This document shows positions 1 through 4,527 of a stretch of 6,565 nucleotides of DNA, piece after piece. The notes under the pieces were generated by a model that searched no databases, was not told the origin of the DNA, and worked only from the letters and a program-made list of their open reading frames with translations. This stretch comes from an uncultured Bacilli bacterium (GTDB lineage: Bacteria; Bacillota_I; Bacilli_A; RF39; UBA660), in the NCBI GenBank assembly GCA_947625315.1, contig CANQOE010000076.1:1-6565 (forward strand), in the 5' to 3' direction. Every line of letters starts with the position of its first letter. Position 1 is the first letter of the stretch. Made by a program: the position numbers and the translations under genes.

Positions 1-1
1 A

Positions 2-76
2 ATTAATGCAACATATGAAGAAACTATGCAAAAAGTGGCTACGGATTCTTTAATTTTAAAAAGAATTAAAAAATAG
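2..76 (+). CDS. C-terminal end of an unrecognised protein (partial)
   Basis: An open frame enters from the left edge and ends at TAG (74-76), giving 24 codons that finish with the residues ILKRIKK. I do not recognise the protein. The tail aligns without gaps to the tail of the next gene (ending ILKRIKNK): about 9 of 23 positions are identical, with Y/F, E/Q and M/V conservative pairs. This suggests tandem copies of one family. The stop codon is part of the TAGGAGG that serves as the ribosome binding site of the next gene, so the two are probably in one operon and translationally coupled. The reading frame is well supported by this layout, but function is unknown. Confidence 0.6.
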   Translation: MNATYEETMQKVATDSLILKRIKK

Positions 77-80
77 GAGG
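74..80 (+). promoter_or_regulatory. Shine-Dalgarno sequence overlapping upstream stop codon
   Basis: TAGGAGG at 74-80 is at once the upstream TAG stop and a full AGGAGG ribosome binding site, 6 nt before the ATG at 87. The same TAGGAGG overlap is used between murF and ddl at 2179-2185. It fixes the start of the next gene and implies translational coupling. Confidence 0.85.
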
Positions 81-86
81 AATTAT

Positions 87-746
87 ATGTTTGTTACAGA
101 AATTAAAAAAAATAGAATAAATGTTTATGACGTTGAAGCTAAAAAAGAAGAATTAAAACAATATCGTAAATTTATATTAGAAAATTATCAAAGAAAAAAT
201 CATGATTTAGTTTATTCTTTACAAGGAAATGATTATGATGTTTTTCAAACCTTTTTAGCTAATGATACTAGTATTTTAGAAAGAGAATTAAATTTAGACC
301 AAAAAGATAAATTTGGATTTACGAAATGGACAAAATTAAAGGTTATGCCCACTAGATGTGATTATATTGTAGAAGATTATTTAGATGGCAAGTATGATGA
401 AAAAATTGCTAAAAGAATTATTCCTTCCAAGCCAACTTTGGCTTTATTAATTACTCAACCTAAAAAAGATATTATTTGTAAAGAATATTATAAAATAGAT
501 AATCTTCTATTACTGCCTAATGAATTATATATTTTACAATTTTTATTACAAAATAAGCTTTTAAGATTAAAAAATGAAGATATAGATGAACAATTAAAAT
601 TATTTGAAAAAAGTTTTTGTAAAAGTTTTCCATTATATTTAACTAAAGACCTTATATCATTTGGTGTCGTAAATGATAATTTTGAACAAATAGTTAATAA
701 AGCCAAAATGGGGGAAAAAATTTTAAAAAGAATTAAAAATAAATAA
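87..746 (+). CDS. Uncharacterised 219-aa soluble protein, possible tandem paralogue
   Basis: I do not recognise this family. The protein is 219 aa, rich in lysine, with no signal peptide and no membrane segment, so it is probably cytoplasmic. The N-terminal third (about residues 15-75) is charged and probably helical. A middle segment carries W-x-K-L-K-V-M-P-T-R-C-D-Y around residues 81-94. A leucine-rich stretch (about 138-160, including LLLLPNELYILQFLLQNK) looks like a buried helix. It ends in a basic tail, ILKRIKNK. Cysteines are at C92, C130, C178; no metal-binding pattern is evident. The start is firm: ATG sits 6 nt after AGGAGG. The tail resembles that of the upstream gene, suggesting duplication. 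The gene is followed at once by a terminator and so ends its operon. No DNA-binding, nuclease or enzyme motif was found. Confidence 0.8.
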   Translation: MFVTEIKKNRINVYDVEAKKEELKQYRKFILENYQRKNHDLVYSLQGNDYDVFQTFLANDTSILERELNLDQKDKFGFTKWTKLKVMPTRCDYIVEDYLDGKYDEKIAKRIIPSKPTLALLITQPKKDIICKEYYKIDNLLLLPNELYILQFLLQNKLLRLKNEDIDEQLKLFEKSFCKSFPLYLTKDLISFGVVNDNFEQIVNKAKMGEKILKRIKNK

Positions 747-770
747 CCAGCAAAAAATGTTGGTTTTTTT
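745..770 (+). terminator. Rho-independent terminator after the 219-aa gene
   Basis: AACCAGC (745-751) pairs with GTTGGTT (759-765) to give 7 bp including one G-T wobble. The 7-nt loop is AAAAAAT, and a run of T continues to 770. The 5' arm begins within the TAA stop codon (744-746). This separates the first operon from murF. Confidence 0.85.
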
Positions 771-810
771 ATAAAAAAGCTTAAATCTAATATTAAACTT
801 CTTTAATTAA

Positions 811-834
811 TGATATAATTATATGGGACGTGAT
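811..834 (+). promoter_or_regulatory. Extended -10 promoter and SD of murF-ddl
   Basis: TGATATAAT at 811-819 is a perfect extended -10 (TG-n-TATAAT). No convincing -35 is present; TTAAAC at 793-798 with a 15-bp spacer is the best and is poor, as is common for extended -10 promoters. Transcription would start near 825-827. GGACGTGAT at 826-834 differs by one base from the extended Shine-Dalgarno GGAGGTGAT and lies 3 nt before the ATG at 838. The predicted leader is therefore only about 12 nt. Confidence 0.65.
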
Positions 835-837
835 AAT

Positions 838-2181
838 ATGCTAATAAAAGATATTTTAATAAATAATGCTAAACTTATTCAAGGAGCAGAAAACCAAAAA
901 TTAACCGAAATTTCCATAGATACAAGAACTATTAAAAGAGGCGAAACTTATTTAGGTATTAAAGGGGAAAGATTTGATGGCTCAAGTTTTTATGAAGAAG
1001 CTTTAAAAAAAGGAGCTAGTACTTGTATTTTAAATAAAGATTTTATAAAAGAAGAGGTTTTAAAAAGGTATCCGAAAGCCAATATTATTGAAGTTAGTGA
1101 TACTAAAGAATATTTAAAAAGTTTAGCTAAGAAAAAAAGAGAAACAATTAATATTCCAATTATTGCCGTTACGGGAAGTGTTGGGAAAACGACAACTAAA
1201 AATATGATTGCTAGTGTTTTAGCTTCTACTTATAAAGTAAAGAAAACTAAAGGAAACTTAAATACCGATATTGGTCTTTGTTTAACTATTTTATCTTTAA
1301 AAAATGAAGAATTTTTAGTTTTAGAAATGGCGATGGATAAATTTGGAGAAATAAGAGAATTAACTAATATTGCTAAACCTAATATTGGAGTTATTACAAA
1401 TATTGGAACAGCCCATATTGGTTCTTTAGGTAGTAGAGAAAATATTTTAAAAGCTAAATTGGAAATATTAGAAGGATTAAATGGACCATTAATTATTAAT
1501 AATGATAATGATTTATTATATGATTGGTATAATAAAGTTGATTTAGATAAACCAATAATAACTTATGGTATTGAAAATACTAGTGATTATCAAGCTTTAA
1601 ATATTGCTTATAATAATGAAGGAAGTAGTTATACTTTAAATAATAATTTAGTTAAACTTAATGTTTTAGGTAAACATTTTATTTATAATTCTTTAGTAAC
1701 TTTAATTATTGCCGATTTATTTCATGTACCTAAAGAGAATGTTTTAAAAGTATTAAATAATTTAGAAACTGAAGCCAATAGAATGGAATTAATTAAGAAA
1801 AATTATACAATTATTAATGATACTTATAATGCTAGTTATGATTCTATTTATTATGCTTTAGAAGTTCTTAGTTTCTTTAAGGGAGTTAAAGTAGCTTGTT
1901 TGGGAGATATATTAGAATTAGGAGATTATAGTGAAGATATTCATCGCCAAATTGGTTCTTTAATTACTAAGTTTAAGATTGATTATTTAGTTACAGTAGG
2001 TAATGCGTCCAAATATATAAATGAAGAAGCTATAAAGAATGGTTTTAATCCCAATAATTGTGTTAACTTTTTAAGTAATAAAGAAGCTATTTCTTACATA
2101 AATAATATAAAGAATAAAACTACTATTTTAGTTAAAGCATCTCATGCAATGAACTTTAAGGAGATAGTGGATTCTTTATAG
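838..2181 (+). CDS. murF: UDP-N-acetylmuramoyl-tripeptide--D-alanyl-D-alanine ligase (MurF)
   Basis: MurF is a cytoplasmic, ATP-dependent ligase that adds D-Ala-D-Ala to UDP-MurNAc-tripeptide, the last cytoplasmic step before lipid I. At 447 aa it has normal family length. Visible motifs, in order: an N-terminal substrate domain with SIDTR and GxxFDG (27-48); the P-loop TGSVGKTTTK (112-121); NLNTDIG (140-146); EMAM-x3-GEI (163-172); TNIGTAHIG (187-195) and the downstream K207 expected to be carbamylated; NDTYNASYDS (327-336); LGDILELGD (355-363). The C-terminal motif, usually KGSR, reads KASHAM (433-438), a mild departure. The longest frame could start at ATG 823, but that codon lies downstream of the -10 and at or before the likely transcription start. 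ATG 838 has the ribosome binding site and gives the expected N-terminus. ddl follows 13 nt after the stop. Confidence 0.95.
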   Translation: MLIKDILINNAKLIQGAENQKLTEISIDTRTIKRGETYLGIKGERFDGSSFYEEALKKGASTCILNKDFIKEEVLKRYPKANIIEVSDTKEYLKSLAKKKRETINIPIIAVTGSVGKTTTKNMIASVLASTYKVKKTKGNLNTDIGLCLTILSLKNEEFLVLEMAMDKFGEIRELTNIAKPNIGVITNIGTAHIGSLGSRENILKAKLEILEGLNGPLIINNDNDLLYDWYNKVDLDKPIITYGIENTSDYQALNIAYNNEGSSYTLNNNLVKLNVLGKHFIYNSLVTLIIADLFHVPKENVLKVLNNLETEANRMELIKKNYTIINDTYNASYDSIYYALEVLSFFKGVKVACLGDILELGDYSEDIHRQIGSLITKFKIDYLVTVGNASKYINEEAIKNGFNPNNCVNFLSNKEAISYINNIKNKTTILVKASHAMNFKEIVDSL

Positions 2182-2197
2182 GAGGTAATTATATTTG
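2179..2197 (+). promoter_or_regulatory. Strong SD coupling ddl to murF, deciding a TTG start
   Basis: TAGGAGGT (2179-2186) contains the murF stop and a near-perfect ribosome binding site. It is followed after 8 nt by TTG (2195-2197). The residues right after this TTG (KLAILFGSNSNEHEVS) are the conserved start of Ddl, and no ATG lies nearby, so TTG is the real start. Confidence 0.85.
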
Positions 2198-3226
2198 AAG
2201 TTAGCAATTCTTTTTGGAAGTAACTCAAATGAACATGAGGTATCAATTGTATCAGCTTCATCAATTATAGAAGTTTTAGATAAACAAAAATATGATATAA
2301 CACCAATATATTTAGATAAACATAATCGCTTTTATAAATGGCTAGAATTAGTCGATAATATTAAGACTATGCCAATTGGCGAAAAACCAAATAAATTATT
2401 AGAAATTGAAAATATTATTCAGTATCTAAAAACTTTTGATTTGGTTTTTTTAATGGTTCATGGAAAAAATGGGGAAGATGGTGTTTTGGCTAGTATCTTT
2501 GATTTCTTTAAGATTAAATATATTGGCCATGATGTTTTAAGTAGCACTGTAAGTATGGATAAAATATTAGCTAAACAAATACTAGAATATCATGATATTA
2601 AAGTAGCTCCTTATTTATGTTTTTATAAATATCAAAAAGGTTATGTCTATTTAGATCAAGTTATCAGTTTTAATGAAGTAATGGAAGAAATTGATCATAA
2701 ACTTAATTATCCTTTATTTGTTAAACCTTCTCGCAGTGGTTCTTCAGTAGGTATTTCGAAAGTCGAAAATAAAAAAGATTTAAAAAAAGCTCTAATTAAA
2801 GCTTTAAAGGTTGATAATCGTCTTTTAATTGAAGAAATGGTAGAAGGGCAGGAGTTAGAGTGTGGACTTTTAGAAACTCATAATAAAGTTATTGCTTCTA
2901 GTATTGGAGAAGTATTAGCTTCAGATAAATTTTATAGTTATAAAGCTAAATATCAAGATAAAAATAGTCAAACCATAATCCCGGCAGATATAAATGAAGA
3001 AATAAAAAAAGATATTCAAAATACGGCAATTAAAATATTTAAGATATTAAATTTACATGGTTTTAGTCGTTGTGATTTCTTTTTAACTAGTGATTTTGAA
3101 ATTGTCTTTAATGAAATAAATACTATTCCCGGTTTTACTTCAATTAGTATGTATCCCCGCCTTTTTGAAAATATAAATATAGACTTTAAAAAACTTTTAG
3201 ATATTATTATTGAGGAAGCTAAATAG
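2195..3226 (+). CDS. ddl: D-alanine--D-alanine ligase (Ddl)
   Basis: Ddl is a cytoplasmic ATP-grasp enzyme making D-Ala-D-Ala from two D-alanines and ATP, the substrate of the neighbouring MurF. At 343 aa it has normal length. Visible: the N-terminal GSNSNEHEVS (9-18; often GGxSxEHEVS); HGKNGEDG (89-96); SMDK in the linker (120-123); the ATP-grasp lysine region YPLFVKPSRSGSSVGISKV (172-190); IEEMVEGQELECG (212-224); omega-loop FYSYKAKYQD (246-255); and the metal/phosphate region RCDFF (292-296) and FNEINTIPGFTSISMYP (305-321). The tyrosine in the omega loop fits a D-Ala-D-Ala enzyme; vancomycin-resistance D-Lac ligases differ there. It starts with TTG, chosen because of the SD and conserved N-terminus. 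No clear terminator follows before the next promoter, so some read-through into the RNA gene downstream is possible. Confidence 0.95.
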   Translation: MKLAILFGSNSNEHEVSIVSASSIIEVLDKQKYDITPIYLDKHNRFYKWLELVDNIKTMPIGEKPNKLLEIENIIQYLKTFDLVFLMVHGKNGEDGVLASIFDFFKIKYIGHDVLSSTVSMDKILAKQILEYHDIKVAPYLCFYKYQKGYVYLDQVISFNEVMEEIDHKLNYPLFVKPSRSGSSVGISKVENKKDLKKALIKALKVDNRLLIEEMVEGQELECGLLETHNKVIASSIGEVLASDKFYSYKAKYQDKNSQTIIPADINEEIKKDIQNTAIKIFKILNLHGFSRCDFFLTSDFEIVFNEINTIPGFTSISMYPRLFENINIDFKKLLDIIIEEAK

Positions 3227-3243
3227 GCAGTTAAAACTTTTTC

Positions 3244-3272
3244 TTGCATATAAGCCAATTTTATAGTATGAT
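3244..3272 (+). promoter_or_regulatory. Strong sigma-A-type promoter of RNA 1
   Basis: TTGCAT (3244-3249) and TATGAT (3267-3272) are separated by exactly 17 bp. A start 7 nt downstream falls at A3279, immediately before G3280, which is the first base of the long terminal helix of the RNA. That agreement supports an RNA gene beginning here rather than a leader of ddl or of the distant + strand gene. Confidence 0.7.
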
Positions 3273-3278
3273 AAGTCT

Positions 3279-3501
3279 AGGAGTGTTAGTTTACGATGTC
3301 TACCATTTAAGATTTTTTCTTTTTCCTCTTTTTTAGGGGGTTTTGTAGAAAGGATTTTTCATGGCACAAAAGTTATTGAATATAATAAGTAGTATATTTA
3401 GTTTGTTTCAAACTAAAAAAATGACATCGATTTCTGTTGCTGTAATAAACATAGAAATCAATGTCTACCCTAAAAAGTAGATGTTAGTAAACTAACATTC
3501 C
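3279..3501 (+). ncRNA. Structured RNA of about 223 nt with paired ends (6S RNA-like)
   Basis: The ends are complementary over 15 nt: GGAGTGTTAGTTTAC (3280-3294) pairs with GTAAACTAACATTCC (3487-3501) with a single G-U. After one bulged A (3486) the helix continues for nine more pairs, GATGTCTAC (3295-3303) with GTAGATGTT (3477-3485), three of them wobbles. Inside are a 9-bp hairpin TTTAGTTTG/CAAACTAAA (3397-3417, loop TTT), a 7-bp hairpin GATTTCT/AGAAATC (3429-3459), and a 5' hairpin pairing TCCT with AGGA. Size, a long closing helix with a large weakly paired interior, and its own strong promoter resemble 6S RNA, the RNA polymerase-binding RNA. I cannot verify 6S signatures by eye. I saw no tmRNA, RNase P or SRP RNA core motifs. 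A competing reading is a structured mRNA for the 39-codon ORF inside it. The RNA gene is more secure than its identity. Confidence 0.6.
3361..3480 (+). CDS. Possible 39-aa small protein inside RNA 1
   Basis: ATG at 3361 opens 39 codons to TAG at 3478-3480. It is preceded by GAAAGGA (3348-3354) with a 6-nt gap, a usable ribosome binding site. The first 20 residues (MAQKLLNIISSIFSLFQTKK) form a short hydrophobic or amphipathic segment closed by lysines, and the rest is polar to beta-like, ending VYPKK. Type I toxins and other leader or membrane peptides can look like this, but there is no family match I can name. The SD can pair with upstream TCCT(C)TTTT (3324-3332), and the whole frame lies inside the long terminal helix, so it would be translated poorly from the full-length folded transcript. 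In DNA this AT-rich a 39-codon frame can arise by chance, and RNA 1 may be wholly non-coding. Confidence 0.3.
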   Translation: MAQKLLNIISSIFSLFQTKKMTSISVAVINIEINVYPKK

Positions 3502-3530
3502 ACATAATTATATTAACATATTTTAGAAAT

Positions 3531-3549
3531 AAAAGCTACTACTTTTTTT
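3531..3549 (+). terminator. Weak possible terminator downstream of RNA 1
   Basis: AAAAG (3531-3535) and CTTTT (3542-3546) enclose the loop CTACTA, followed by more T and a second T run at 3553-3557. The stem is only 5 bp and mostly A-T. It is the best terminator candidate after RNA 1; if used, the RNA would need trimming of about 45 nt to reach its paired end. Confidence 0.3.
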
Positions 3550-3561
3550 ATATTTTTGGGT

Positions 3562-3581
3562 ATGTCGAAATTTGTCGAAAA
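3562..3581 (+). promoter_or_regulatory. Tandem TGTCGAA boxes (Spo0A-box-like operator)
   Basis: TGTCGAAA occurs at 3563-3570 and again at 3573-3580, head to tail with a 10-bp period. The second box in full, TTTGTCGAAAA (3571-3581), fits the known Spo0A box TTGTCGAA, and two boxes one helical turn apart is the layout known for the tandem Spo0A sites of the Bacillus abrB promoter. The pair lies just upstream of the -35 of RNA 2, centred near -53 from its predicted start, a position suited to activation. Whether this organism has Spo0A cannot be seen here; another regulator could use the same repeat. Confidence 0.45.
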
Positions 3582-3588
3582 CTTTTTC

Positions 3589-3617
3589 TTTACAAATAGG
3601 GGAATTTATTATAAAAT
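3589..3617 (+). promoter_or_regulatory. Promoter of RNA 2
   Basis: TTTACA (3589-3594) and TAAAAT (3612-3617) are 17 bp apart. The expected start is about 3624, one base before the 14-bp inverted repeat that begins at G3625. The same coincidence of start site and helix start is seen for RNA 1. Confidence 0.6.
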
Positions 3618-3623
3618 AAAAAG

Positions 3624-3722
3624 CGTAGTTCTGAAAAAAACACTCCTTTTATTTTAAAATTTACCTTTACCTATAATTATTTAAAAAGATGATCCTTCTT
3701 ATACATAATTTTTCAGAACTAC
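3624..3722 (+). ncRNA. Putative ~98-nt small RNA closed by a perfect 14-bp helix
   Basis: GTAGTTCTGAAAAA (3625-3638) and TTTTTCAGAACTAC (3709-3722) are perfect reverse complements separated by 70 nt. On the + strand the element has its own promoter, and the interior is pyrimidine-rich with CACTCCTTTT (3641-3650), TTTACCTTTACCT (3660-3672) and GATCCTTCTT (3691-3700). These stretches could pair with purine-rich ribosome binding sites, as in many trans-acting Firmicute small RNAs. No T run follows the + strand helix, so the 3' end is unexplained. On the minus strand, the same repeat lies directly after the miniprotein stop and is followed by GCTTTTTATTTT, so it could instead act as that gene's 3' structure or terminator. 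It could serve both. It lacks the SRP RNA core and has no target-site duplication that would mark a MITE. Confidence 0.45.
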
Positions 3723-3723
3723 C

Positions 3724-3819
3724 TTAACTTAAAGCATAAGCTATTATTGTGGCCACTACAGAAGCAATCATAGCTATTACCATAGCCCAAGCAAATATTT
3801 TGCGAGCTTTTTTACTCAT
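3724..3819 (-). CDS. 31-aa single-span membrane miniprotein, Prli42-like
   Basis: On the minus strand, ATG (3817-3819) opens 31 codons ending at TAA (3724-3726). The protein has a basic N-terminus, MSKKARK, and one hydrophobic span of about 22 residues (8-30) with a small-residue face (A-x-x-A-S-x-x-A-T), ending AYALS. Length, KK start and the M-x-I-A-x-x-x-S pattern resemble Prli42, the 31-aa Listeria membrane protein that ties the stressosome to the membrane, and the similarly small DUF4044 proteins. Assignment to either is tentative. Support for a real gene: the extended SD GAGTGAT lies just upstream, and a promoter with a 17-bp spacer and TG extension is placed ahead. The stop lies 1 nt from the inverted repeat of RNA 2, and any RNA 2 read-through would be antisense to it. 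Confidence 0.7.
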   Translation of the reverse strand: MSKKARKIFAWAMVIAMIASVVATIIAYALS

Positions 3820-3850
3820 AAATTATCACTCTTTCTTTTGGTCTATTAAT

Positions 3851-3879
3851 AATTTATCATATTTTATTTAAATTTGCAA
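3851..3879 (-). promoter_or_regulatory. Promoter of the miniprotein gene
   Basis: Reading the minus strand, TTGCAA (3874-3879) is followed after 17 bp by TAAATT (3851-3856), with TG one base before the -10 (TATGATAAAT). Transcription would start near 3844, leaving a leader of about 25 nt with the SD. The -35 abuts the proposed -10 of the divergent membrane-protein gene, so the two promoters occupy almost the same DNA. Confidence 0.6.
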
Positions 3880-3896
3880 TATACTTTACTGGTGAT
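3880..3896 (+). promoter_or_regulatory. Possible -10 and SD of the SpoIIM-like gene
   Basis: TATACT (3880-3885) is a plausible -10. The -35 window (3857-3862) is poor. GGTGAT (3891-3896) is a ribosome binding site 4 nt before ATG 3901. If TATACT is used, the transcript would begin at or near the SD itself, a leader of about 10 nt. The arrangement copies that of murF (TATAAT then GGACGTGAT then ATG). Confidence 0.4.
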
Positions 3897-3900
3897 ATTT

Positions 3901-4482
3901 ATGAATTTTGTTAATAATATTGTTAGTAGTCATAAAAAACTAATGAAAATAGTCTTAATATTCATATTTATTAGTCTTTTCTTGGCTTTTTTTGTTTTTA
4001 CAAAATTAGATAATAGTTTAATTATTTCTAATGTTAAAAATATGGCGGAATATTTAAGCAATAATAATTTAAACTTTATATTTAATCACTTTATAAGTAT
4101 TTCTTTAATTATTACGCTTTCTTTAACAATAGTTGGGTTAATATTTATTCCTATTTATCTTTTTTATGAAGTTATTTGTATTTTATATTCTTTTTATATA
4201 TTTGTTTTAGCTTTTAGTATCAAAGGGTTTATTTATGCTTTATTCTTTAATTTAATAACTAAAGGTTTCTATATCTTTTTCTTATTAATAATTATTAGAA
4301 AGATAAAAAATATTGTTGTAACTATTTATAAATATCATAATAAAGAAAATATAGATGTTAAATATAGTTTAATAAAAAATATTAAAGCTATAATTGTCAG
4401 TATTATTTTAATTATTATAAGTGATATTTTTATATATTTTATAGGGACAACAATATTACTTAAATTAACATTTATTTTGTAA
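3901..4482 (+). CDS. Polytopic membrane protein, SpoIIM-like
   Basis: This 193-aa integral membrane protein has about five to six spans (approximately 14-33, 62-83, 86-107, 118-133, 160-180, 176-192). A basic N-terminus precedes span 1, and a polar segment (35-58) follows it, probably outside. The paired helices carry G79 and P84 (TIVGLIFIPI), then KGF-x-ALFFNL-x-TKG (108-122). This order (first helix, short outer segment, helix with conserved G and P, KG motifs) matches SpoIIM (stage II sporulation protein M / DUF95), usually 200-215 aa. SpoIIM works in the SpoIID-M-P peptidoglycan machine in spore-formers; homologues also occur in non-sporulating bacteria with unknown roles. Similarity is in layout, not in a diagnostic motif. 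The frame extends to a TTG at 3874 that overlaps the -10; ATG 3901 with GGTGAT is preferred. It diverges from the miniprotein and converges with the protease, 25 nt away. Confidence 0.7.
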   Translation: MNFVNNIVSSHKKLMKIVLIFIFISLFLAFFVFTKLDNSLIISNVKNMAEYLSNNNLNFIFNHFISISLIITLSLTIVGLIFIPIYLFYEVICILYSFYIFVLAFSIKGFIYALFFNLITKGFYIFFLLIIIRKIKNIVVTIYKYHNKENIDVKYSLIKNIKAIIVSIILIIISDIFIYFIGTTILLKLTFIL

Positions 4483-4496
4483 TTAAGTAAAATATT

Positions 4497-4527
4497 AAAA
4501 AAGTCGTTTAATATTTTATTAAACGAC
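4497..4527 (-). terminator. Rho-independent terminator formed by the protease gene's own 3' end
   Basis: GTCGTTTAAT (4503-4512) and ATTAAACGAC (4518-4527) form a perfect 10-bp stem with a 5-nt loop. On the minus strand it is followed by six T (complement of 4497-4502). The stop codon (4508-4510) and the last coding triplets lie inside the hairpin. On the + strand no T run follows, so it would not be an efficient terminator for the convergent gene ending at 4482. Confidence 0.9.

Noticed and set aside
488..706. 72-codon open frame on the minus strand inside the 219-aa gene
   Set aside because: It lies fully inside a well-supported + strand gene and has no convincing ribosome binding site.
823..837. 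Alternative upstream MurF start at ATG 823
   Set aside because: It lies 3 nt after the -10 element, at or before the predicted transcription start, and has no SD. ATG 838 has one and fits the family N-terminus.
3016..3258. 80-codon open frame on the minus strand across the end of ddl
   Set aside because: It is a shadow of the conserved ddl coding sequence, with no SD or promoter logic, and it would overlap motifs of a firmly identified gene.
3279..3501. tmRNA, RNase P RNA, SRP RNA, T-box or riboswitch for RNA 1
   Set aside because: No tRNA-like end, no RNase P conserved core and no SRP GGAA-loop motif were seen. No gene follows on the + strand within reach that it could control as a leader.
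3625..3722. MITE or small transposable element with 14-bp terminal inverted repeats
   Set aside because: No flanking target-site duplication and no second copy in the window. A promoter ending exactly at the repeat fits an RNA gene better, although a repeat element cannot be excluded without the genome.
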